From: Candidatus Stahliibacteriota bacterium
GTDB lineage: Bacteria > Hydrothermota > Tepidihabitantia > SM23-42
Reading direction: 5' to 3'
Assembly (NCBI GenBank): GCA_030670605.1
Contig: DAOVBK010000087.1
Location: 1 to 6,824, forward strand
DNA length: 6,824 bases
Shown here: positions 1 through 5,733 of the stretch, piece by piece
How the letters are laid out: each line of letters opens with the position of its first letter
Position numbering within the stretch: the stretch's first letter is position 1
The notes under the pieces: model-generated
Databases searched by the model: none
What the model was told of the DNA's origin: nothing
What the model saw: only the letters and a program-made list of their open reading frames with translations
Program-made: the position numbers and the translations under genes

Positions 1-878
1 CCCTTGATTCGACCAGACCGTTCATACACCATTGCTAAATCAGTATACAGGTAGCCAGGATATCCTCGTCTCCCGGGGATCTCTTTTCGTGCTGCTGATA
101 TCTCCCGCAACGCTTCAGCATAGTTGGTCATGTCGGAGAGAACCACGAGTATGTGCAATCCCTTTTCAAAAGCAAGATATTCGGCGACCGTAAACGCAAC
201 ACGTGGTGTTGACACACGTTCAATTGCAGGATCGTCTGCTAGATTGAGTAGTAACACAACACGCTCAAGTGCACCTGATTTTGTGAAATCCTCGATGAAA
301 AAATTCGCCTCTTCAAACGTAATCCCCATGGCACCAAATACGACTGCAAACTGCTCTTCTTTTCCAAGCACTTTTGACTGGCGCACGATCTGCGCAGCAA
401 CACGATTGTGTGGTAATCCAGAGCCAGAAAAAATCGGCAACTTCTGCCCACGCACGAGTGTGTTGATACCGTCAATTGATGAAATACCCGTCTGTATGAA
501 TTCATTCGGATAATCACGTGCGGTTGGATTAATCGGTGCTCCATTGATATCAAGAAGTGCATCAGGAATGATCTCCGGACCGCCATCCTTTGGTCTTCCG
601 AGACCATCGAAAACTCTACCGAGCATATCAGTGGATACGCCGATGTGAAGCGTCTTACCAAGAAATCTCACTTGCGAACCTTTTACATCAATGCCAGTTG
701 ACCCCTCATAAATCTGCACCAATGCTTTATCTCTATCAACCTCAAGAACCCTGCCCCTTTTCTTTTCACCGCTCGCTGTGTAGATCTCAACCAATTCCTC
801 ATACTTAGCGCCTTCAACACCTTCAACGAGAAGAAGAGGTCCGGCAACATTGAGAATGCTACTATATTCCTTTATCAC
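1..878 (-). CDS. atpB: V/A-type ATP synthase subunit B (3' part beyond window)
   Basis: Non-catalytic nucleotide-binding subunit of the V1/A1 head, alternating with subunit A in the A3B3 hexamer. The first 292 codons are present; the gene continues past the window start (the family is about 460 residues). The start is GTG at 878-876, overlapping the atpA stop in a GTGA quartet, with a GGGGG Shine-Dalgarno run four bases upstream (883-887). Visible landmarks: an N-terminal beta-barrel opening with [13 protein letters not shown] (11-23); the degenerate P-loop SGSGLPHN (151-158), which marks the B rather than the A subunit; FGAMGIT (181-187); [14 protein letters not shown] (248-261); and [11 protein letters not shown] (272-282). 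It is the last gene of the operon seen here. Subunit D and others may follow outside the window. The family assignment is very secure. Confidence 0.97.
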   Translation of the reverse strand, partial: MIKEYSSILNVAGPLLLVEGVEGAKYEELVEIYTASGEKKRGRVLEVDRDKALVQIYEGSTGIDVKGSQVRFLGKTLHIGVSTDMLGRVFDGLGRPKDGGPEIIPDALLDINGAPINPTARDYPNEFIQTGISSIDGINTLVRGQKLPIFSGSGLPHNRVAAQIVRQSKVLGKEEQFAVVFGAMGITFEEANFFIEDFTKSGALERVVLLLNLADDPAIERVSTPRVAFTVAEYLAFEKGLHILVVLSDMTNYAEALREISAARKEIPGRRGYPGYLYTDLAMVYERSGRIK

Positions 879-2683
879 TTTTCCCCCTTCGGTTGTTCTT
901 TCTCTGCCGCTTCTGTTTCGGTTGTTTTCCCGCCCTTTATGAGAGTGTCATACGCTTCCATAATCTCTTCATTGAGACTGTCGATTTTTCCGATGTCCGC
1001 TTCAGGCAGATACCGCATACGTGAAATCTTATCTCGCGTTTCCATTTTCACAATATCCGCAAATGCGACACCGCGCGCAAGCGCCTCTTTCGCCCTATTG
1101 TAATTGAACAAACATGTTGATAGCATCTTGTGCTGTTTTTTGAGCGACGCATACGTGTCAATCTCATGGAACGCATTCTGATGTAAAAAGTCTTCGCGTA
1201 ATGAACGTGCCCCCTCGAGAACAAGCCGGTCCTCTGGTGACAGTGCATCAACACCAATAAGCCGTACAATTTCCTGAAGTTCAGCTTCTTGTTCCAACAA
1301 CCTCATTGCCTCTTTCGAAAGTTCGGTAAAATCCTGTGCAACGTGTTTGTTCACTTCATCAGCAATATCAGCAGTATACAGTGAATAGGAATTCAGCCAT
1401 GATATTGCCGGAAAATGCCGTTGATACGCAAGTTTGTCTTCGAGACTCCAAAAGACCTTGACAACACGCAGTGTTGCCTGAACAACAGGATCGGACAAAT
1501 CACCGCCCGGTGGTGAGACTGCGCCAATCACACTTAACGCTCCTTGCCGGTCAGGTTTGCCTTGCGCACTAACCCTGCCAGCACGTTCGTAGAACGCGCT
1601 GACCTTGGCACTCAGGTAGGCAGGATATCCTTCTTCACCTGGCATTTCCTCGAGTCGTCCAGATATCTCGCGCATCGCCTCAGCCCACCGTGATGTTGAA
1701 TCAGCCATGACTGCGACTGAATACCCCATATCCCGGAAGTATTCAGCGATAGTGATTCCTGTATACACAGATGCCTCGCGCGCCGCAACGGGCATGTTTG
1801 ACGTATTCGCAATGAGCACGGTCCGCTTCATGAGTGGTTCACCAGAACGCGGGTCTTTCAGTTCGGGGAATTCAAGCAGAACATCGGTCATTTCATTGCC
1901 GCGCTCGCCGCACCCAATGTAGACAACAATTTCAGCATCTGCCCACTTGGCTAACTGATGTTGAATCACAGTTTTGCCTGAACCAAAAGGGCCGGGGATA
2001 CATGCAGTACCACCTTTTGCCACCGGGAAAAACATATCAATAACGCGCTGCCCCGTTGAAAGCAGCACCGTTGGTGCGAGTCGTGTTTGGTTCGGACGCG
2101 GTAGACGTACAGGCCAGCGCTGGAGCATTGAAAGCGCAACAATGTTCTTGTCATTGGTCAACTCACAGACCTTATCAGTCACAAAAAACGCACCTTCTTT
2201 TATGCTCTTCACTTTGCCGTGCACTCCGGGTGGAACCATGATCTTGTGAACAACGAGAACCGTTTCCTCAATCTCACCAATGATATCTCCTGGTCCAAGT
2301 GCATCACCTTTTTTCACCAGTGGCTTGAAGTGCCATTTCTTATCTCTGTTAAGTGCTGGAATCTCGACGCCACGACTAATATTGTCGCCTGTCTTTTCTC
2401 TTATGATATCCAGTGGTCTCTGAATGCCATCATAAATTGATTCAATGAGGCCAGGACCAAGTTCAACAAACAAAGGTTGGTCGGTCATGTAGACTGGTTC
2501 ACCAGGGCCAATGCCGGAGGTATCCTCGTATACTTGTATCGAAGCGAGATCACCAGACAGTTCGATGATCTCACCGACGAGCCGTTCTTCACTGACACGA
2601 ACGACGTCATACATCTTGCTACCGGTCATACCCTTTGCCACAACAAGAGGTCCTGAAACCTTTGTGATTTCACCTTTTCTCAT
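875..2683 (-). CDS. atpA: V/A-type ATP synthase catalytic subunit A
   Basis: Catalytic subunit of the V1/A1 head, hydrolysing or making ATP with coupling to ion transport through the membrane sector. It is 602 residues, full length for the family. Landmarks: the N-terminal barrel (about 1-75); the A-specific bulge region (about 110-190, with PPGVHGKV); the Walker A motif GPFGSGKT (231-238); CGERGNE (258-264) with the catalytic glutamate; [10 protein letters not shown] (327-336); EGYPAYL (351-357); and [10 protein letters not shown] (391-400). The C-terminus ends in a charged Glu/Lys-rich tail after about residue 583. The ATG at 2683-2681 shares an ATGA with the atpF stop and has a clear GGAGG site just upstream. 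Intact catalytic motifs argue for an active enzyme. Proton or sodium specificity cannot be judged without subunit K. Confidence 0.98.
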   Translation of the reverse strand: MRKGEITKVSGPLVVAKGMTGSKMYDVVRVSEERLVGEIIELSGDLASIQVYEDTSGIGPGEPVYMTDQPLFVELGPGLIESIYDGIQRPLDIIREKTGDNISRGVEIPALNRDKKWHFKPLVKKGDALGPGDIIGEIEETVLVVHKIMVPPGVHGKVKSIKEGAFFVTDKVCELTNDKNIVALSMLQRWPVRLPRPNQTRLAPTVLLSTGQRVIDMFFPVAKGGTACIPGPFGSGKTVIQHQLAKWADAEIVVYIGCGERGNEMTDVLLEFPELKDPRSGEPLMKRTVLIANTSNMPVAAREASVYTGITIAEYFRDMGYSVAVMADSTSRWAEAMREISGRLEEMPGEEGYPAYLSAKVSAFYERAGRVSAQGKPDRQGALSVIGAVSPPGGDLSDPVVQATLRVVKVFWSLEDKLAYQRHFPAISWLNSYSLYTADIADEVNKHVAQDFTELSKEAMRLLEQEAELQEIVRLIGVDALSPEDRLVLEGARSLREDFLHQNAFHEIDTYASLKKQHKMLSTCLFNYNRAKEALARGVAFADIVKMETRDKISRMRYLPEADIGKIDSLNEEIMEAYDTLIKGGKTTETEAAEKEQPKGEK

Positions 2684-3003
2684 TTTTCCTCCAAAAAAAC
2701 ATCAGCACCAACAGCTCTCTTTATTACATCCCTTATTCTTTCTATTGCCAGTTTCGTCTTTCCCCTACCGGTTGGAATGGGTATTAGACAGGGTGTGGTT
2801 TCAGTACGATATCTCATCAAAACATCGTCTAATTCATCAATGAATTCTTCGGTGAAGAGAATGATTTTTGTTCCTTCACTAATCAAATCCTCAACAATTT
2901 TGACACACTCGCCTTTCTGAGCATAGACGACTTTTGCACCGGTCGCCAGGAAAGGCATTATCGTCTCTTTTCTCCCGACGATTGCAAGCGCACTACCAGA
3001 CAT
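2680..3003 (-). CDS. atpF: V/A-type ATP synthase subunit F
   Basis: Small subunit of the central rotor stalk that binds subunit D and in relatives modulates ATPase activity. The product is 107 residues, the usual size. Family features seen: an N-terminal strand [23 protein letters not shown], the central [13 protein letters not shown], then [14 protein letters not shown] and a C-terminal helix ending [10 protein letters not shown], matching the NtpF/AtpF pattern. I chose ATG 3003-3001 because a GGGAG site lies about ten bases upstream and the protein then begins at the conserved first strand; a TTG at 3030 would add nine unsupported residues. The start overlaps the end of atpC by 11 bp, and the stop overlaps the atpA start by four. 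Confidence 0.92.
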   Translation of the reverse strand: MSGSALAIVGRKETIMPFLATGAKVVYAQKGECVKIVEDLISEGTKIILFTEEFIDELDDVLMRYRTETTPCLIPIPTGRGKTKLAIERIRDVIKRAVGADVFLEEK

Positions 3004-3907
3004 CAGGAATACTCTCCCGTAGTTCGTCAACAGGGACTTCGTTCATGCGTCCCCAGTAAACCTGTCTCAATTTCTTGATTTCAGCTAATTTGAATTCATG
3101 ATAGCAAAACAGCGGTTCAACGCCGAACGTCATCTTCCGAGCCTGAAGCAAGAAACGAAATTTCATCTCCTCACACAATCGTTCAAGCAGTAAGAACGAA
3201 TGATGTTCTTCCAGGTATGCACCCCCTCTGTCCACAATGTGTGCATACGGTGTCGTGAAAAAACTCTTGGCGAGTGCATCGTACGGATTAGTCAGGTTTT
3301 CGAGAAACACAGATTTATTAAGTGTGCCATAATCAATAAACACCTGTTCGAAAATCTCACGACTCTTCTCAAATTGGCGTGCCCTGAAGAAACTTCGAAT
3401 ATTTTCAAGGTCAAAATAGAGTCGATAGTATGTATTAAAAAACAAACCAAATTGGGATATCTCATACAGATATTTGCACAGAATCTTATCTAAGTTTGTG
3501 GAAAGAAAAAATGGATCTTTGTCTATAGCGAATGCTGCAATTGCATCAGCAACCTCGGGCCACGTTTCGACGTCTGATTCTGATTGTGGGTAATATAGAT
3601 TCTCGCTCCCTTCTTTTAGTTTCACTTTTAGATTGTGTATTTGCTCTGGCCAATCAATCAAGTGCAAAACGTAAGGTGTCTCACAGTATCGTCTCAAGAA
3701 CGTACCGATTGCTGTCGTCTCAGTATCAAATCCTTCTACGACATCCTCGTATCCTCCGTATACCGTGTCTGCGAGGATTGTCGAGAAACTCACCACAGGA
3801 CTCGCTATGAGTCGGTCCAGATGTCCCTTTGTGAGAAGCCGCGCCTCGCGCGATCGCACAATGCCGTTAACAAACGCATACCGTGTGTCCTCAGTTCCCT
3901 GTATCAT
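2993..3907 (-). CDS. atpC: V/A-type ATP synthase subunit C (V-ATPase subunit d homologue)
   Basis: Funnel-shaped subunit linking the central rotor (D/F) to the proteolipid ring; homologous to eukaryotic V-ATPase subunit d. It is 304 residues, slightly short for the family (usually about 330-350). Features: the N-terminal YAFVNGIVRSREARLLTKGHLDRL, then TVYGG, the conserved-type segment IHNLKVKL, and a C-terminal block EPLFCYHEFKLAEIKKLRQVYWGRMNEVP that matches the family's closing pattern. The protein is almost wholly alpha-helical by composition. The ATG at 3907-3905 overlaps the upstream stop in an ATGA quartet and has no obvious Shine-Dalgarno site, so translation probably depends on ribosomes arriving from the preceding gene. 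Confidence 0.93.
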   Translation of the reverse strand: MIQGTEDTRYAFVNGIVRSREARLLTKGHLDRLIASPVVSFSTILADTVYGGYEDVVEGFDTETTAIGTFLRRYCETPYVLHLIDWPEQIHNLKVKLKEGSENLYYPQSESDVETWPEVADAIAAFAIDKDPFFLSTNLDKILCKYLYEISQFGLFFNTYYRLYFDLENIRSFFRARQFEKSREIFEQVFIDYGTLNKSVFLENLTNPYDALAKSFFTTPYAHIVDRGGAYLEEHHSFLLLERLCEEMKFRFLLQARKMTFGVEPLFCYHEFKLAEIKKLRQVYWGRMNEVPVDELRESIPDVW

Positions 3908-4182
3908 CGTGATTCAGCTATCTTAATAATCTCACCCTGTTCATTGAGACTCACTGTCAATATCCGCTCTATTTCTGTATGGTCAACAGTTTCAATTGTC
4001 TTTGTAAAACGTAGCCGGAAAATTCTTCTCAGTCTTTTTGGAACACCAAGTGACAGCTTCTTGTATAGAGAACTCTGTGGTCTGATAATCTTTTCAGTAA
4101 GAACGGGTTGTACACCCTTGAACTCAGGAAATTCCTTTGCAATGTGCCTCTTGATTCTTCGTATCTGACGCTCCGATATCAT
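3904..4182 (-). CDS. small basic protein of unknown function in ATPase operon
   Basis: I do not recognise this 92-residue protein. It is strongly basic in its first two thirds (clusters RRIKRH at 8-13 and PKRLRRIFRLRFTK around 49-62), while the last third, ending LTVSLNEQGEIIKIAESR, looks like a short beta hairpin. There is no signal peptide, membrane segment or long coiled coil, and it does not resemble subunit E, G/H or D. Both ends overlap neighbours by ATGA quartets: its ATG lies in the stop of the peptidase-like gene and its stop in the start of atpC. AGGAG about 12 bases upstream, inside the octamer repeat, or the nearer GAAGAAGAG may serve as ribosome site. Position and coupling make it a real gene. 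A role in ATPase assembly or with the upstream peptidase is only a guess. Confidence 0.75.
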   Translation of the reverse strand: MISERQIRRIKRHIAKEFPEFKGVQPVLTEKIIRPQSSLYKKLSLGVPKRLRRIFRLRFTKTIETVDHTEIERILTVSLNEQGEIIKIAESR

Positions 4183-5267
4183 CTCTTCTTCTGTCTCCTG
4201 GTCACCCTGTCTCCGTGTCTCCCCGTCTCCTGGTCCTCCAGTCTCACTGTCGGGTCCCCATACAAGACAAATTGAAGAAGGGTCTTCTGATCATCGTCAT
4301 CTAAGAAACCCTGCCGTCGTAGCATCTTCCTGGCAAAGTCAACCTTTGCGTTCCGCAGACTTTCGCCAAGCGTTAGTCCTTTCTGTGCGTACTCAAGAAA
4401 GTATTTCACAAGGAGGTCTGCTTCACCAGCAGGAGGTGCAACCGGACCATACGCAATTGTTGTTGAGCCACAAAATCCTACTATTCCTTTCTCCTGAAGG
4501 AATGTAAGGGCAAGCGAATCGTCGTTCGACTTGTCTATGATATATGCACCGTAGCATGATTCAGTGGCAACAACACCTGATGCCTTGTGAACATTTCGGG
4601 GAGCCACTGCAATAGGATAACTGCCATTCGCCTGGCCGTACCAGTGCGGAGATAGCTTACTTCCATGAAGATTGAAGTAGAGAAATCGCTTTTTCTGTAA
4701 CCATGTTGATTTGAATGTCTTAGTCGTCGCTGGTGGCGATACTTTCAACTCATCAACATTACCGACGGTTCGATAAACATCCATGGACGTCCTTTTCCAT
4801 ATATCTGCAGTCATACCAAATGAACTCCTCGTATGTTCACTGTATTTCTTCAGTTGTTTGACGATAAAATGAGCACTCCTGTTCTCAGGAATACGCGCAC
4901 ACGCGCGCTCGGGTATCGCATAGTCATTATCCCGCGATGCATAGGGATTATCTGACATAACCACGTCATCACTGTCTTCACACGGATTCCTCAATCGGAA
5001 AAAAGGAACCACGCCATCACCACCGAGAAGAAGAAGAAAATGAATCTCTCCCCATAGTTTTTCTATTCTCGAGATGAACTGCCTGATTGAACGCGCCGTT
5101 TTCTTTGCCTTTTTGGCTTTCAGACTATTTGCGCGGTCATAGTACAGAAATTTTGTCTCGTAGTCTGTTTTTGACCTCGCAAACGCACGCACTGCACTTT
5201 CAACAGCAAGGGTCTTACCAATCGCGTGCTGCAGGGCATCCTTGCCGCTGACAATGAGCATGCGCAT
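4179..5267 (-). CDS. C25-like (gingipain/caspase-fold) cysteine peptidase homologue
   Basis: A 362-residue protein of peptidase clan CD, closest in pattern to family C25. Landmarks in order: a strand with LLLLGGDGVVPF (78-89), equivalent to the family's conserved GD-x-x-x-P segment; SDNPYASRDNDY (105-116) followed by ERACARIPE (120-128), the family's aspartate-rich and G/A-R-I-P blocks; LYFNLHGS with probable catalytic His201; VVATESCYGA with probable catalytic Cys238; GFCGSTTIAYG (264-274); and the domain-closing YGDPTVRL (336-343). Both dyad residues are present, so activity is plausible. Unlike gingipains it has no signal peptide, prodomain or sorting domain, so it is probably cytoplasmic. 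Its last 20 or so residues are encoded by an octamer repeat. It is the first gene of the V/A-ATPase operon, with a promoter directly against its ATG (5267-5265). A second in-frame ATG lies at 5261-5259. Confidence 0.85.
   Translation of the reverse strand: MRMLIVSGKDALQHAIGKTLAVESAVRAFARSKTDYETKFLYYDRANSLKAKKAKKTARSIRQFISRIEKLWGEIHFLLLLGGDGVVPFFRLRNPCEDSDDVVMSDNPYASRDNDYAIPERACARIPENRSAHFIVKQLKKYSEHTRSSFGMTADIWKRTSMDVYRTVGNVDELKVSPPATTKTFKSTWLQKKRFLYFNLHGSKLSPHWYGQANGSYPIAVAPRNVHKASGVVATESCYGAYIIDKSNDDSLALTFLQEKGIVGFCGSTTIAYGPVAPPAGEADLLVKYFLEYAQKGLTLGESLRNAKVDFARKMLRRQGFLDDDDQKTLLQFVLYGDPTVRLEDQETGRHGDRVTRRQKKR
4194..4249. repeat. octamer tandem repeat, seven units, inside a 3' coding end
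   Basis: Seven units in strict 8-base register on the plus strand: TCTCCTGG, TCACCCTG, TCTCCGTG, TCTCCCCG, TCTCCTGG, TCCTCCAG and TCTCACTG (on the coding minus strand roughly CAGGAGAC). The array encodes the C-terminal tail of the peptidase-like protein (about residues 340-359) right where the C25 domain ends. It stops a few bases before the next gene's ATG. Because eight is not a multiple of three, successive units are read in different frames. The 10-mer CTGTCTCCTG at 4191-4200 recurs in the heptamer region at 5572-5581 and 5673-5682, so the two repeat regions are related in sequence. Confidence 0.88.
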
Positions 5268-5272
5268 TGGAG

Positions 5273-5300
5273 ATTATATCCAAAAAGTACACGCTGTCAA
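5273..5300 (-). promoter_or_regulatory. consensus sigma70-type promoter of the ATPase operon, abutting the ATG
   Basis: On the minus strand TTGACA (5300-5295) and TATAAT (5278-5273) are both perfect and separated by 16 bp. A/T-rich runs upstream (AAAAAAATTGTG and GAAAAAT, about 5311-5329) could act as an UP element. Only five bases separate the -10 box from the ATG at 5267, so transcription should start at or within a base or two of the start codon. A partial inverted repeat (AAATC, AGCC, GATTT at 5302-5315) lies just upstream of the -35 box and might bind a regulator, but is weak. Confidence 0.85.
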
Positions 5301-5359
5301 GAAATCAGCCGATTTTTCACAATTTTTTTGGCACACGGTGGAATCAAGAAGCACAATGC

Positions 5360-5387
5360 TTGACAATTCGGCACTTTATACTATAAT
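5360..5387 (+). promoter_or_regulatory. consensus sigma70-type promoter of tRNA-Pro
   Basis: TTGACA at 5360-5365 and TATAAT at 5382-5387 are perfect matches with a 16 bp spacer, ending nine bases before the first base of the tRNA. The predicted start near 5394 leaves almost no 5' leader. An alternative TATACT at 5377-5382 gives a much worse spacing. It faces away from the operon promoter, with 59 bp between the two -35 boxes. Confidence 0.85.
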
Positions 5388-5396
5388 ACACAGTTC

Positions 5397-5470
5397 CGGG
5401 GCGTGGCGCAGCGGCTAAGCGCGCATGGTTTGGGACCATGAGGCCGTGGGTTCAAATCCCACCGCCCCGA
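5397..5470 (+). tRNA. tRNA-Pro (anticodon UGG)
   Basis: A complete cloverleaf can be folded by hand. Acceptor stem CGGGGCG (5397-5403) pairs with CGCCCCG (5463-5469). The D stem is GCGC with GCGC (5406-5409 and 5419-5422) around a GG-containing loop. Anticodon stem CATGG with CCATG (5424-5428 and 5436-5440) encloses the loop TTTGGGA, giving anticodon TGG at 5431-5433. T arm GTGGG with CCCAC (5446-5450 and 5458-5462) encloses TTCAAAT. The C1-G72 pair and the discriminator A at 5470 agree with bacterial tRNA-Pro. CCA is not encoded (TAG follows), so it must be added by the nucleotidyltransferase. No clear terminator follows. Confidence 0.97.
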
Positions 5471-5475
5471 TAGAT

Positions 5476-5538
5476 AGGGTACAGGAATCAGGGAACAGGA
5501 ATCAACAGATTAAGCACAGGAATCAGGGCACAGGGAGA
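5476..5538. repeat. heptamer array, purine-type, nine registers
   Basis: Nine consecutive 7-base registers directly after the tRNA: AGGGTAC, AGGAATC, AGGGAAC, AGGAATC, then two diverged units (AACAGAT, TAAGCAC), then AGGAATC, AGGGCAC and AGGGAGA. The consensus is AGGxAxC. The phase is kept exactly across 63 bases, including the two diverged units, which shows true tandem growth rather than chance purine richness. No coding function is supported here. Confidence 0.85.
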
Positions 5539-5553
5539 AAAAAAATTCTTTTG

Positions 5554-5603
5554 TTTCCTAAGCCCTCAGCCCTGTCTCCTGCTTTGCGTTGCAAAGCAAA
5601 GGG
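5554..5603. repeat. direct repeat copy 1 with hairpin
   Basis: A 50 bp unit repeated 101 bp downstream (5655-5704) with six differences. It begins with pyrimidine heptamers CCTAAGC, CCTCAGC, CCTGTCT and CCTGCTT (5557-5584). It ends in a perfect 7 bp hairpin, GCTTTGC, loop GTT, GCAAAGC (5581-5597), then AAAGGG. Purine heptamers resume after it. The hairpin lacks a following T run on either strand, so it is not a convincing terminator. Confidence 0.85.
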
Positions 5604-5634
5604 CACAGGATACAGGAATCAGGGAACAACAGAT
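5600..5634. repeat. heptamer array, purine-type, five units
   Basis: Five units in exact 7-base register to the right of hairpin 1: AGGGCAC, AGGATAC, AGGAATC, AGGGAAC and AACAGAT. It reproduces unit types of the first array, including the diverged AACAGAT, suggesting block duplication. With the pyrimidine heptamers to its left, it makes the hairpin the centre of a larger imperfect inverted repeat. Confidence 0.82.
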
Positions 5635-5654
5635 TTGGTGTAGGCTTTTCTCTG

Positions 5655-5704
5655 TTTCCTGATCCCTAAGCCCTGTCTCCTGCCTTGCGTGGCAAGGCAA
5701 AGGG
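5655..5704. repeat. direct repeat copy 2 with compensated hairpin
   Basis: The second copy of the 50 bp unit. Pyrimidine heptamers CCTGATC, CCTAAGC, CCTGTCT and CCTGCCT (5658-5685) lead into the hairpin GCCTTGC, loop GTG, GCAAGGC (5682-5698), then AAAGGG. Compared with copy 1 one T-A pair of the stem is C-G, with both bases changed, so the stem stays perfect. It is followed closely by the palindrome at 5702-5714. Confidence 0.85.
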
Positions 5705-5714
5705 GCCTGACCCC
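5702..5714. repeat. short palindrome GGGG-CCTGA-CCCC
   Basis: A 4 bp GC stem with a five-base loop, 19 bases before the next gene's start codon and four bases after hairpin 2. Back-to-back hairpins of this type resemble REP-like palindromic elements, but no transposase gene is in the window. It lies in the likely 5' leader of the downstream mRNA, so it could also affect RNA stability. Confidence 0.6.
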
Positions 5715-5720
5715 ATAGAA

Positions 5721-5729
5721 AAGAGGTGA
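5721..5729 (+). promoter_or_regulatory. ribosome binding site deciding the start of the exported protein
   Basis: AAGAGGTGA matches the anti-Shine-Dalgarno sequence with one base missing. Its GAGG core (5723-5726) lies seven bases from ATG 5734 and four from ATG 5731, so 5734 is preferred. No convincing promoter is seen between the tRNA and this site; the gene may be read from the tRNA promoter or from one hidden in the repeat region. Confidence 0.7.
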
Positions 5730-5733
5730 AATG

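Noticed and set aside
124..513. Plus-strand open frame of 129 codons inside atpB
   Set aside because: It is antisense to strongly conserved atpB sequence and resembles no known protein.
3001..3030. Longer atpF start at TTG 3030
   Set aside because: The ATG at 3003 has a GGGAG ribosome site at good distance and begins at the conserved first strand of subunit F; the nine extra residues have no family support.
5302..5315. Inverted repeat AAATC-AGCC-GATTT as an operator
   Set aside because: A 5 bp A/T-rich stem is easily found by chance; I mention it only as a weak possibility next to the operon promoter.
5536..5556. Terminator after tRNA-Pro (A run followed by TTCTTTTG)
   Set aside because: The AGAA/TTCT pairing is too weak to form a stable stem, and the stronger hairpins downstream lack a T run.
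5425..5643. Open frame of 72 codons on the plus strand
   Set aside because: It begins inside the tRNA anticodon arm and is then made of heptamer repeats; its residue pattern simply repeats the unit sequence.
5554..5704. CRISPR-like repeat
   Set aside because: There are only two copies, they are palindromic but diverged, and the stretch between them is itself made of heptamers rather than a unique spacer.
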